Below are positions 1 through 13,041 of a stretch of DNA of 64,000 nt, one piece after another. The notes under the pieces are model-generated. The model searched no databases, was not told the DNA's origin, and saw nothing but the letters and a program-made list of their open reading frames with translations. The stretch's first letter is position 1; every line of letters begins with the position of its first letter. The stretch is from Brachypodius melanocephalos (Eukaryota; Chordata; Aves; Passeriformes; Pycnonotidae), in assembly GCA_013398615.1 (NCBI GenBank), contig VZSR01000514.1, positions 7,338,962-7,402,961 of the forward strand, read 5' to 3'. Both the position numbers and the translations under genes were made by a program.

Positions 1-7
1 CCCCCAG

Positions 8-3000
8 GGAGACTGCTTTCCATGTCCAGAGGAAGGATGTCCACTGATGGGTCATCATGCTGATAAGTTTTTACATAAAACAGAAAAAGAGCAGCAAAAG
101 GTTTATTTAAACACAGGGCCCTCCCCTCCATATGCTCGTAAGTGCTCATTTTGTGGTGCATTCTAAAATGGCAAGGGATTATGTGTGAAAAAGGACCTTA
201 CACTTCTGCAGAGCTGTTGCAGTTAATGAGTTGCACTCCATAAAACATCTAGAATTTTAGGCGTTAGGAACATGCAGTACCAGCATTATTTGGGAAAGCT
301 GAGGTAATTGTAAAAACAGATCAAATGATGCTCACCTTTGAGTTAGACTTGGTTACTGCATGATAGCCTCAAAAACTCTATAAAGCTGAAATTGGGAGGA
401 ATTTTTTTTGCTGAAAGCTTGTAATTTCAAATTTTAAAATGTTGCATTGTTTTTACTGGCAAAATGGGAGCATTTCAGGATATTTTTGCCAAGCTTATCG
501 AGTCAAAATGGCAGGGAGCAATAAGAAATACAATTTTAGTTGTAAGTAATGTAGAAACAGCCACAGGACTGGGAAATAAGAAAATTAATAAATGAACTGC
601 AGTTTATCACAGGTGGTTTTTGGTTTTTTTTTGTTTTTGTGCAATCTTTTTCTCTCTCTTAGAGACACTGAAACATTTAAGAAATGTAACCCTTAGGAAA
701 GAAATCTCCTTACAACTGTAATCCATTTGATTTTGCTTCCCAAGGCTGGCGAAAAGAGATACACGTCAAAGTATGTGCAACAGAAACCATGAAGGGAAAT
801 ATAGATGTAGCCTTGACTGGAACTAATGGGTTCAGGAAAAAATACACCATCGACAAGTGAGTTTAATGTGGCTGTTGAAAACGTGGCTCTATCACTGTTA
901 TCACATGCACAGCTATTTTCACATGTGTCGCCCTGCTCGGTGTGGTCTGTGATTTACAATGGTGATAAAAGTGGCTGAGGAGCGGATTGTGGTAAAAATC
1001 TGTTTGCTGGTCTGTAGGAATGCACCCCACACCCAAGCAGGTGTTTCCATGCAGGGAAGGGTTTCAGACTCACCCCGAAAACTTTTATGGGAAGAACACT
1101 AGAAGTTTCTTTTCTCTCCTGACATTAATGGGCTCAGTGCCAAGACAAAAACACTGCTAGGTCTGTTTACCTGTCCCTCAAAAAAGGAGCTATTCTCTAT
1201 TGGGCTGTTTGCAAAAACCCCACCTAAATAATCCAATACATAAGGGAGAGCAGGAGGCTTCTCAGTGCATTCCCAAGGTGTTGTAGCAGGTGTTTGGCTT
1301 TGTTTTTTGGTGGGTTTTTTTGTATTATTTTCTTCTTTTATTAAAACCTTTTTGCTTTTTCAAGACATACTCGACCATGTTGCCTCGCTATTGATTTAAG
1401 CCATTTTCTGTAAGGTGCTGGACACCCTCAGAGATATTGAGAAATTCCATACTGGTCCCTCTTGCTCTGCATTTTCCTTTGTTTTCTGAGGCTGGTGTTA
1501 GCATTGCAAAGTGGGCAAGAGCTCTGTGGCTGCTGCTGGACTCAAACATGGTTTGGTGATCTCTGAGAACACAAAGAGCTCAGTGATGTACAGTCATCTA
1601 ATTATCCCCTCCTCTGGGGAAGATGTGAATAAGTTGCAGCTTGCCCATGAAATGTGCTGGAATATGGGATTCCTGTCCACTCAGCCTGGCCTTTTCCAGT
1701 AAATGTGAATTTAAATCTCAATAAGCAGATGCTGTTCAGCAAGCCAGCTTCAATATTAGAAAACCAACCTCCTCTGTGTTTGAACACAGCCCCATTACTG
1801 GTCTGTACCAGGAGTACCTTTGGTTATAAATACACCACTGCAGCCATAAGTCCACAGATAATTTCAATGTTAATGTCACATTGCAATGTGTGTTCTGTTA
1901 GAGTGAATAGGGATAGCACAGAAGGCACAAAGGAAAACTATAATTTTCAATTTCCTGCATGGTTGAGAACAACCAGAAACACTGAGAGAACTTTTTTATC
2001 TTGGATTTATTTGAAGTTAGATATTATTTTTCAAAAGTAACGTATAGAATAAACCATGGCAATACTGACAAAGGCTGTGCTAACTGGTGTGTGTTTTCAT
2101 CCTAAAAGGCACAGGAATTTCAGCAAATCTATTTAAGAAGTTCATAGAATTCTAACAACTCTCATGGCACCCCACACTGCCTATAGCCAAGTTTTCTTTT
2201 CCCCCTCATTTGTGTAGAACACCAAGAATCACTTCTGTGCTTTTCTTTTGGCAGGGGAACTTTCCAACCAGGCAACACATACTTGAACTACATTGATACA
2301 GAAATTTCTGGGAACATTTCAAAAGTGGAGTTTCTCTGGAAAAAGCATCGAGGTCATGTAGACAGAGGCTGCATGGGAGCTGAAGAAGTCAGAATAATAT
2401 CTGGGGAAAATGGAAATATGTAAGTACGTAATCTAATGATGTAAAGGTAGAAGTTTTTCCCCCAAACTGCAGTTTCATGTGCCCAGCTCTCCATTAGCAC
2501 ACAGGAACAGCTCTGCAGAGTTCAGCACTGCACCTGCCTGGGCAGGGCACTTCATGCTGGCTCCAACCTGAGCTGATGGGCCTGGCAGCCACTGCCATCT
2601 GCAGGACATTGGACACACTTTTGGAACATACCTCTCATTTAGTTTTAACCAAAATTAATCCAGTTTATGCGTCCATCCCACTCCATCATGTAAAACAAAG
2701 TGTGGTAAGTGGGGAAGATGGAGGGAGCAATTCCCTTTGAAAGCACCCTCCTGTCCCAAATGAAAATGCAAAGGGAGCCTGCTCAAAAGGCAAACACATC
2801 CTAACAGTTAATATTAGTCATGAACTAGTAAATCTTAAAAAAATAATTGTTAACACACACTCTACGTTCTCAGTCTACTGGAACTTATGCTTTGACCTAA
2901 CATGAAATAAAAACAGGGTTTCTATTGATTATGTTGGCTAGCATATGAAAATGTCCCGTTTTACTGACAAATATTTCCTTGCACTCTGCCCCCCTTCCCA

Positions 3001-3065
3001 GGTCTGTGTTCTGTGGGTGTGGAACTGTGCAGCCCAGCATGTGGCAAGCCCTGGCTCTTTGCTGA
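8..3065 (+). CDS. Pancreatic lipase-related protein, PNLIPRP3-like (copy A), 3' part only
   Basis: The coding exons seen are 8-137, 745-856, 2255-2419 and 3002-3065, all with AG/GT borders and intron phases identical to the two complete lipase genes downstream. The first exon encodes the Cys-rich end of the catalytic domain (CFPCPEEGCPLMGHHAD). The rest is the PLAT (lipoxygenase-homology) domain, which binds colipase and lipid in this family. The block FLWKKH followed by LGAE-like GAEEV is closer to PNLIPRP3 than to PNLIP. The reading frame is open throughout and ends at TGA 3063-3065, so this looks functional. The C-terminus is odd: it reads FCGCGTVQ and ends ALALC instead of the usual LTPC, but keeps a final Cys. 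The catalytic triad exons lie left of the window, so activity cannot be judged. Membership in the family is certain; the paralogue name is inferred. Confidence 0.88.
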
Positions 3066-4496
3066 GGGCCAGGAGTGCCTGGAACACTCTGGCAACCCTC
3101 ACCAGCTGGAAGAGGACATTGCAGTCAGCAGCAAAGGATTAACAAGGCTCCCTCAACAGACTTTGAGAAATTTGCCCAGCCCCCTACGAAAGCTCAATTT
3201 CCAAGCTAGTGCTGTCACCTTTTCTCCATGCAGGGCAGCTACACTCCAGTGAACTATGGTTATGATGACAGAAAACACATATGTGACTAATAACCAGCTG
3301 GGACTCTCTTCTGTACCTGAAACAGACATCAAACATCCAAAACTGTATTGTACTACTGAGGAACTTGAATTTTCTGGCAGCCTTCCATAAGAAACTGTTT
3401 TCTCTTTGCCAGTGAAACTGAATTTTCCACCTCTACTTTGTCTTTCTGACAATGCTGAAGTCGGACTTGAGCTACATCATTTGGATTAGCATTGCCACTC
3501 CAAATTTGCCAACATTTTGATTGTACTGGTTAGCAAAACCAAACCACTGAGAGTTATCAGCATCAGCCAAAATAAGCTAAGGTTCCTTTGTTTCAACACA
3601 AGCTACCCACAAAAATTCTTTCATTTTTTAATTACCAGCTGTTGTCTAAGGCATGCAACTGATTTTTTTTTTGCATCTGATGTGAGGTTTATCATTTGGG
3701 TGCAGATATTATGTGTATCAATCCCATTGGGCAATTCTGTTGTGCCCCATCCTGACAAGCAGCTATTCCACAATGCTCCCAGTGAGGTTCACCAAGAGGT
3801 GTTGGTGTGTTACACAAGGCTGAACATGGCTGATGAACTGGGGTGTTTCAAATCATGCAGCAATACTTTTGAGATGTCAGAACCCTCTCACCTCCTGTGA
3901 ATTTTGCTGAAGGAAGTTGCTCAGGACATTTGATAAATCAGGTGTTTGCCTTCTCAGAGTCACTCTTCAGTACCCTTCATTTACCATCTCCCCACGAGCC
4001 AGAAACCATCTTGAGCAGGAAATTCATCCTTCTTTACCCCTTAAGGAAACTTTTGGCAAGATGCCCTTCTTGAGCAAGAAGGGGATTCCCTCTCCTGTGC
4101 TCCCCTGGAGATAAAAAACCCCCAGGTACTTCTACACAGTTTGGAAATACCTGTAACTGGTAATTACAACATCTTGAACATCCTCCATAAACCATGCATG
4201 GCTCTCTGCCCCAGAGTTGCACGAATTAAGGAGACTCTATTATTTTGCCTTTCTTACAGTCAGGAACTGAAGCAAAATAAATATAAATATTTTTCTCAGG
4301 ATCACAAAAACCTGTGCAGCAGGGGCCTGAACTGGGTTTGATGGCATGGAGTGTGATCAGTGCCATGTAAGGCATCACTCCTCATAGGAAGGAAACAAAG
4401 TCCTATTGGACTCAAGACTTCTTTAAAACTTATCCTCTCCTGCCTCCATACTTGACTCTTTGCAATTCTAAAAGCTAATTTGATGTTTTCGTGAAT

Positions 4497-4502
4497 AATA
4501 AA
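4497..4502 (+). terminator. Candidate poly(A) signal of copy A
   Basis: This AATAAA lies about 1.4 kb after the copy A stop codon, in an AT-rich stretch (GTGAATAATAAAACAT). Another AATAAA-like stretch lies near 4276. Neither has a strong GU-rich downstream element that I can see, so the length of the 3' UTR is uncertain. Confidence 0.3.
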
Positions 4503-7500
4503 ACATATTCTTTCAAAAATACAAGTTTCATTTTGTTTAATTTTAAGCTATAGATTTCAACGGCATTCTGACAGAACGTGACAGTTCATTTAGGCTGCTG
4601 ACTGGTGCTACCAGCGTGGTACAGATGATTAGACCACTTAAAAATATGCATTTTCTCATCCAACTTTTTCAGCTAAAACTAGAACATTCCATTAATTTCT
4701 TTCCCTTGTGTTTTTCTGTTTTCATTCTTTTCCTATGCTATTAAGTTGCTCTGTTTCCAGTGATTAGGGAGCAGAAGTCGATACCACGCCCAAATCTATT
4801 TCTGTGGCGTATTTCCAAGGTAAAACAGAGCCAATAACCTTTATCTATCTAAAATATCAAGGATATAAAGACTTCCAGAAAGAGCATGCCTCATCACCAG
4901 CCCTTGCACAAACAGAGCACGCCCATGTTGCTGTGCTGAGGAACACAAACCTCTCCCAGCTGCCACAAGGGTCTTGCAACACTGGAAGCATAAGCAACAT
5001 GTGAAAATACAGGCTGGCAGTGGTGTCATCCCAGAGGTTTTTTCCTTGTTTTGTGACACTAGGAAATCTTGGGGCCAAATGAGCTTCTCAGAGCCATGTT
5101 TTTATCAAAGTACGTATTCAAGATGTACATCTGCCTTTCAATTTCCAAGGCAAATCTATGGTTATTCCCTTTTATCTCACCTGATTCATTCAAATAAGTT
5201 CAATCCTCTAGTATTAATAGGAGATAAAGCATTCAGAATAATGAGCTTCACCCTCTTCCCTTTAATTCTGCCCATTACTTGTGAAGAAAATCTGCCTGTC
5301 CCCAGGGATTCCCCTCTGCCTTGGGTTACTTTCATCATCTGCCCTAAAACTCCCTTTTCTAGTGCTGTTTGCCTCAAATACTATATTCCATAAATCTCCA
5401 GCTCACAAAACCAATAGTTAGTATTAGCTTTGTTTGCTTTGAGTGATTTAATTAACAGCCAGCATGTATTATGGAAAATCATAAATATTTATGACTTCCA
5501 AAACATTTCTTTAATTGCTGCTGTGTGATACTGGAAAGGATATACTGAGGTTAATTGGGTTTGTCTCTATTCAATTTAAAATTTCTTCACTTGACCAAAA
5601 AGAAAACATTTGAGTTAAACAATAGAAATATGAAGCAAATCTCTTATTCTTGGCTCTGCCACTCAGACACTGCAGGTAAGATTCCCCAATGAGCTGAGTG
5701 GTCTTTGTCTATACATATTAGCAATTCTGTAGAGGAGGGAATACACAAAGCTACTTCCAGATGACCTCCATCCAAGCTATGAAATTCATTAACCATCTTC
5801 AATCTAAAATTGAAATGAGGGCAAGAAAAATGTTGCTTTTACAGTTTTATACACTTATCCTTCTATGAAAGCCTCGGTAATTTATATATTGCTGCACTTG
5901 AAACACAGTTTCTGAGATTCCTTTGGAGAACATGATTCTCAGTGAGTGTTTTGATCCTCTTTTTCCTACCTATGTTAATGCCACTGCTACCAAAAAGGAT
6001 TTATGTCCTTGATCATTCTCAGGCTGACATTTATAAAACCACTGGATGTGTTCACTTGCACATTGTCAAAGGCAGCTGCAGAACGCACTAAAATCAGTTT
6101 TCCTCTTAAGACATAGAAACAGGCCCAGAAAAACTGATCATTCCTAAAAGGAGCTACACCTCAGAAGCCTGCAACATGGGTTAGAAACTACTTTTGCTAA
6201 TTATTCTGGTTTGCTGTACTGGTCTACATTAATTTAATCCCACTGCTGTGTATTTGCTCTGAAATACACAGACAGTGAAGCTCAGTGGCACTGTTTCAGC
6301 ACTCACACACAAACACTAACTCTGTGGAAAGAACAGCAAAATATTTGAGCATATCCAGAAATTCTGATATCCTAAAAAAAAATGTTTCAAAGGGATCTGA
6401 TCGCCACACAAAGATGTCCATCAGGTTCTGAAGGTTTCTCACCATAAATAGAGGCACCAGCTTCAGTGGCTGCTTTGCATTTAACTTACACACCAGGATT
6501 TTCACACGAGGCACATGGGGGCACATGGTATTTCCTATCTCTTTTCCTTGGCTCCCCAAACTCACTCCTCCCCAGAGCTATCTGATGAGCTGCGTTGTTC
6601 TGAGGAGATAAGCATCCCAAAACTTCTGCCAAATCTCCATCTTCCACTCAATGAAGGTAGGCTCGAGTGTCAAGCATTTCTAATTAGCTGCATCTCTTCT
6701 GTCTTATCTGAAATTACACACACATTGCCAGTGTAAGTAGAAATTAAATATGAGATGCAGTCACTTACTGGCCAGTGCTTCCTCCACATTCCTCTCAGAC
6801 TTCTTTCTAATGATTGTTTTCATATGTGGCTCTGCCTTGCACCACTCCACCAAGAACCAGACCCAGACTCAAACATTCCCATGGGTGCCAAGTGCCACAA
6901 GGAGTGACAGACACTCTGGACTCAGTATTCAAATGCTTGGCAGGCTGATTGCCTTACATGCAATTCAGTATATGGAGAAACATTTTTTTTTTGTGTGTAA
7001 TTTCTGAAATATCTTCTTTCAGGCAATGCACACATCTCAGGACCACAAATTGGCTCCTTATGTGAACCACAGATCCAGCCCAAGTTACTTCCTGCCCTGG
7101 GGCACTTGCACCACTCTCTGATTAAGGGTGACAGACAGAGTTGCCAGGGCAGGTGCTTATGGCAGCACCCATCCTGCAGATAGCACTGCAGGGACTGGAG
7201 ACCTGGCTCAGGGACTGAAACAACTGGGTTCTGACGTGGCTGTGACTCACCATCTCCAGAGCACAGGACAGAATCTGGGATTTACATGATGGACAAGTCA
7301 TGAAAGGACAAATGACATGGTTATCATCGTCCTATCCTTCCCCTGAAACGATTTTGAATGAAAGTGCCTGAGGTTTCTCTAATCTAGGTGGATCACAATA
7401 ATGTCAGTTTACACCAGTTATATTCAGAGCATGCCAGCTGATAAGAGAGCTTGGTACAGAGACACCTAATGTGTAAATCCCACATGGCCTAAGAGAACAT

Positions 7501-10500
7501 AGGTTAGACAAAACGGCAGTGGGTAGACAGAAATTGAGTAACTTCACTAGTAAAAACTCAGATACTTATACTGCCCCTAGGTTGTAAGACTATTTTTCCT
7601 ATTCCTTTCTTTTAAAAGAACGTAGTCTTCCCTTGATTAAATATATATATATAAAGAGGTTGGATTGTATGAAAATGTACAAGGGTTTGCTTTGACAAGA
7701 CAAGCAAACCAGACAGCTAACAAAAAAGACAGCTGGTGACTGCTAGTGGAGGGACACAGAGCAAGGAAATAAACTCCTGCTCTGAACTCCCTGGCAGTGG
7801 AGGGTCACTCACTGCCTGTAACACGAGCTCACAATAACCTGTTAACCCAGGAGAGCATTCCATCTTGGCTGGGATGGATGTTACATACAACAACCCCTCT
7901 GGGGAGCTCGTCTTGCTTTTCTTCAAACCAAACAAAATTTCAGGAGGGGAAAATGCTGATGAATCACACACAACGAGAGACAAGAAAAGGCAACATCTGT
8001 TATATCCAGCATGGAGGGGATCGTTCTTACAAAGGTTCTCACTCACCCACACCAAGCCTATAATTAGACTCGGTGTGGGCAGGTCTGCACCTACTGCTGT
8101 GGGACTGATTCCAAGTGAAAAAGGCCAGCAGAGATCAGGGTTTGAGAGGGAGCTGGCTGAACAGAGCCTGCAAAGCACCAACCCCTTCTGTATCCGGACT
8201 GGTAAGTGCTGAGAAATTGCTGGGGTTTGGGGACGAGCGTCTGTGCGAGCTGCAGGTCGGGACTCCGAGGATTCCTCAGCTTAGAAACAGCCAGGCTGAA
8301 CGGTGTGGTCTGAGTGAAGATGCAAAAAGCAAACAGCAGCACTCAGAGAGGGACCCTGGGCAGCAGCTACGAGGCTGAAACCTTTTCAATTGCAGGAAAT
8401 CCCAGCAGGGGATGAGAATTTCTGGGCTGTGACAATGCGAGGCAGCTAGGAAAACAGGGTGGATTCAGTGGGGCTAAGGTAATTTGAGGCTGAATATATC
8501 CCTGTTTTTAAAGGAAGAGCAAAATGACGGTATTCGCAGATGGTATCTTGACTTCTTTCATTTTTAAGGGAAAAAGGCATTAAAACACAAGAGCAGAAAT
8601 TAAAAAGGAGGATAAAACAGGCTACATATTTAAGCATTATTAGGAGCACTGAAAATTTAAAGGGAGAATGGGAATGTGGAAAAATTATAGAGCTGTTTTG
8701 TGGAAGAATGTGAAAAATGAGACTTTTTTTGGTAGACTACTGTGCACAGGGGAACTGGAATTAGTCCTTGAGAAGGGCTATTCTACACTTCAGAAATAGC
8801 AAACGGCCAACACCGTTGGTCTTGGAGCTGACCAAGTTTAAAAGCAGCCTGATCACAGAGCTGAACAGTGGAGATCACCCAGGGAAGACACACAAGTGGC
8901 CAGGTGGTGGCTGCAAGTCAGCTGAAGGCTCCCTGGTTACTCAGAATTGGCACAGCCACTTCCCAAAACTGAATCACTTTTGTTGTTGGTTTGTTTTGGG
9001 GTTTTATGATGTCTGTAGTCAGATTAAATTATTATAATTGTCTCTGGAAACCTGAATGTATGAATATCATGTAAGGTCAAGGTGAGAACCCTATTATTTA
9101 GGAAATCTGAGCAAATTAGGGAGCCAAAGACTTGTTATTAAATATGTTTTCTTCCCTGTTATCTTACAATTTCTTTAGGTTGTTCGCCAGTTCTAAGAAA
9201 CTGACCTAAACACCTTAAAACCCTTAATCTTAGAGTATCCCACATCGTACCTACTAACTTTTATTGGAGCTCTTCCCACATTAAATACCTCAAGAAAATA
9301 ATTTGCATCATTCTTCTGAGTCATTCAGGTCAATGTCCTAGTCCACTGTTTCAGATTCAGTTTAAGAGGTCAATTGGCACTCAGAAAAATCTGCTACCCA
9401 ACCCAGACAATGTGTGTGAGCCCTGCCTTGCCATGGTTATTACTTTGTTTAGAGGAAGAACATTTGCAAAAAAGCTCTGCACATCCCTGCTCTGCTACAA
9501 AATTGATTTCTCTAATATTAAATTTGTGGGTTCCAGAGGTATTCAGTTAAGGCCAGTCTCCTCCTGCAGAACTCCCCTTGTTGTTGCTCATTTGTGTTGG
9601 AGCAGTGTCAAAGAACCTTCACCCAGAATCAGGACCCTGCATTGGGCTGTCCATGGGGAGGAGCTGGAGATGAAATCAAGTCTTTAACAATTCTGCCAAT
9701 TACTCTGCTACCTGAGTTATCACACCATGTCACCAGCATTTTCCTCAGTACTCTGCACACCAGTTTTGAGTATTTGATGGTTATTTGATAGTCTGCTCGA
9801 GCAATGTGCCTTAGCCACTGACTGTGGGCTGTGCCTAGGAAAAATGGTGTTCTTTGTGTACTGAACAAGAAAATTACATTCAAATAAACAACTAAAAAAT
9901 CATATTGTACCTTCAGGTATTCACATATATAAAAAAGGATAAATATGTACATGATCCCTATTATGAAGCCTAAAGATACTACTGTAATTTTTTTTTTTTA
10001 ATTTTCTTTCTTTTTACCAATAATGTTCAATACTTGGGTGTGCAATTAGTTCTCTAAATGCATCACACTCAAAGCCATGCAAGAATTTGCTGGGAGAACA
10101 AGAAGTTTAACTACTACGCCTATATCCAAAGCTTACCTGTTAAATTCTGGATGTGTTCTCCTCCTTTGTATTGATTTACAATTTTAACTGAGTGCTGAGC
10201 CAAACTGATGAAAAATAAGAAAGACTTAAATAAAACAGCAGAAAGACAGAACTGCAAAAATATTCTCTGTTTAAGGATAGTGCCAGTGCAGGGAATATAG
10301 GAAGTGTGGTTGGAGTGGTAATGCAAGAAAAAAAATCAAAATAAAAATTAAAAAATCACACATCAAAAAGACCTGAAAGAAGGTGGAGAATTTAAACTGC
10401 AGTATTGAAGGGGATAAAGCAGACTTGAAAATTGGAAAGTGATATTCTCCCAACTGTATGTGTGGAAACAAAGAATAAAAAGTCCCTTGGCACTTCAAAA

Positions 10501-10850
10501 GTCAGCACTAACACATCAGCAAGACTTTAAAGTTCGTTTCAGTTACAGCTTCCTCAAATGTTCACCTTAAATCTGCAAACATGATATGCAGTGTGACAGC
10601 ATTTAATTCCCCAAACACCAAAAAAATAATCCTACATCCAAAAACTGTACATTTTTTACTGTACTTTAGTCTAGATGTCGGGGTTTTTTTCAGTCTGAGC
10701 TCACATCCAGCAATATCAGTGTTGAAAGCTGGCATTCAGTGTGATGACAGCACTGATTCCTCTAAAGTCTTTGTCAGTGATGATCCAGCATGAGCAGTGA
10801 GTAAAAAAATCCCTGAAGCTAAAAAACATAATTACACCTTGATCGTGGTG

Positions 10851-10912
10851 TGATATATGATATGATGATGATATGATATATGATAAGATGTTATATGTTA
10901 TATGACATGATG
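10851..10912. repeat. Degenerate ATATG/ATGAT simple repeat
   Basis: About 60 bases are built from TGATATATGATATGATG-like units with small variations, which is an imperfect AT-rich microsatellite. No coding content is visible. Confidence 0.75.
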
Positions 10913-11851
10913 GTTCACTGTAGCAAGAACTGTATTTGTAAATCCAGGAGCTGCCTTCTAGTTCTTCCAACTAAAGCCTGAAATGCAATAATGACTCAAT
11001 TTTTAATCTACTTAATCCATGCGTTTAATTTTAATCCACTTAACTGTTGTAGTGCTGCATGTATGTAATTTTACTTTCTTCATCAAAATATCAAGTGACA
11101 GGGATCTTCCTAAAATCCGAGTAACATGTGACTTAAAATGTTGATCCTATAAGACTGTCAGTTAGTTTGTCATGTCATGTAACTTAATTCAATTACACAA
11201 CTTAATCTTTTAACAGTTTTTCACAGTTTTTCTTTCATGAGTGAGCGGAGAAACTCTCCTGTGGAGGTTTTCATTATTCTGCCTCAGGCTGATATTGGAG
11301 TGAAATGCCACAGGTCTGAAATTCCTCAGGTCATTCATCCTAGTTTTTTTTTTTACTTAATATTAATTTTCTTCAAATTATGTATGTGGACTTTTTTTAC
11401 AAATCAGTAACTTAAAAGAAATTCAATACTTCTTTTGATGGTTTCTTTTTTTTTTTTTTTTTTAAATCTCAGCTATGAGTTAGTGAAGTCCAGTGATTTT
11501 TGAATTTCCAGTTCCAACATCAGATCTAAAACCATTGTCTGAACAGAGAATCCCCATGAATTCTTTATTTTTTCCCTGCTGTGAATTTCACCTGGTTTTG
11601 GTAAAGACAGACAAAAAACTATTGTATCTTCCTGATTCTTTCATGGATCAAATATTTTTCCTTAATTCTGATGCCCATAGTCTATATACATGTTGACATT
11701 GTTGCTTTCCCTATGAAATCTGTGTCATTTTAGCCATTAATTCCCAGCTACCAATATTGCCCTTTGTTGCCCCCGTGTTTTCTTCTAATTTCTTCCACTT
11801 TACCAAGTTACCCATAGGTTTTTAATTTATTTTCTACCTTTTTTTTTTCAG

Positions 11852-11949
11852 CATAAAGCTCTCCAATTGTCATTAAAGGAAACAGCAGCCATTTTTGTAT
11901 CCGGGTACTGATCACCAGAAAAAGAGATAACAAAAGTTATAAGAGAATG
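11852..11949 (+). other. Candidate upstream exon of copy B (5' UTR plus possible ATG)
   Basis: The segment is preceded by a T-rich tract ending in CAG (11849-11851) and followed by a strong donor, GTGAGT, at 11950. Its last three bases are ATG (11947-11949). If spliced to the acceptor at 14403-14404, this ATG would be in frame with copy B and give M-V-A-G-M-W-I-V. A TATA-like CATAAAG at 11852 would alternatively make only the right-hand part a first exon. Only the splice motifs and frame are seen; transcription is inferred. Confidence 0.3.
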
Positions 11950-12627
11950 GTGAGTAAAATTCTTAGCAATTCAATACATAACATATGTTTAAAATATTTA
12001 AAATATCTCTTTGTGGCAGTGAAATTATTGGGTTAAAATGCTGATAATGAGAACTCCTGAGATCTTGCTTCCCACTAAGGCTCTGTGCCTGTCCTAAGGA
12101 AGGTGTGTGGGTACATGTGTGGGACTTAAAAATACCCAGCAGACAGTCATTATGCAGACTTTCCCATATCTCCCCAACCTCCACTGTGCCCCATGAATCA
12201 CTGGTTGAGCAATGGTGTCCTGGAGGTGACTTGATGTCCTGTTGTGAGGAACAACCACTGCTCCAGTGGGGCTTTTATACCTTACAAGGGCAATCTGGGA
12301 ATATTTGCAATTTTTTTTTTTTTGAGTTGAGCATCAATTCAAGAATATTTAGTGTGGGTTTTGCCTGTCTTCTGTGCATTGAGATGTTACCTGAGCTCAG
12401 CAGTGAGCAGCCTCCTGCCAGCAGCACTGGGTAGGCTGAGATCCCAGTCACAAACAAGTCCTTCCAGTTCCTCTTGTTCAGCACTACGCCTCCTAAATGC
12501 CCAGTGAAAGAATTCTCGAATTGCCTGCTGCGTGAACTCTTTTTACACGGCTTTTTAACCTCTTTGCAATCTTTTTGTCATTAACATGGACTGATACAGA
12601 AAGGCTCCCCACTAAAAAATTGTCTTC

Positions 12628-12666
12628 TACAACTCTCTTAATTACATTACAACTCTCTTAATACAT
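12628..12666. repeat. Short tandem duplication, about 20 bp x 2
   Basis: The unit TACAACTCTCTTAATTACAT is followed at once by a 19-base copy lacking one T. This is a small local duplication upstream of copy B. Confidence 0.85.
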
Positions 12667-13023
12667 TACAGAATGTATCAAGATTCCACAAATGATAAAA
12701 TTTCTCCTACTCCTTTTGTTTCCCTGGCCACATGGTCACTGCTATTTTCTGCCTTCAAAGGAAGATCCTTTGAAGGAAATTACCGATCGCTTTTATTTGG
12801 CAACAATCTCCCACGTTTCCTTCAAGCATTACTTGCCTTTCAGGTTTTGGGTCTGAAAAGAAATTCTACTCCCCCTGCTGCTGTAGTGTTCCTGACCTGG
12901 ACTGTACATCTCCAGGGTGTGAAGGCTGTCCATTGGTGTTAAGAAATCCTGTGGAGCTCTCCCATATTCATTTGATGAGCCACAGCAGCTGGGATTTTCC
13001 TGCACTGTCATCAGGTTCTTGTC

Positions 13024-13041
13024 ATGATGATGATGATGATG
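13024..13041. repeat. (ATG)n microsatellite
   Basis: Six consecutive ATG/GAT units. Simple repeat in non-coding DNA. Confidence 0.85.

Larger units (their letters stand above)
3066..11850. other. Intergenic DNA between copy A and copy B
   Basis: After the probable 3' UTR of copy A I recognise no gene. The open frames here are short, have no homology I can name and lack matching splice sites. The stretch 7700-8430 is richer in G+C and CpG than its surroundings and ends in a donor-like GTAAGT at about 8202, which is treated as a finding. There is a short TA run near 7643-7655 and many poly-T tracts. Confidence 0.5.

Noticed and set aside
7717..8181. 154-codon minus-strand open frame
   Set aside because: No recognisable domain or motif. 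The Cys and Ser richness follows from base composition.
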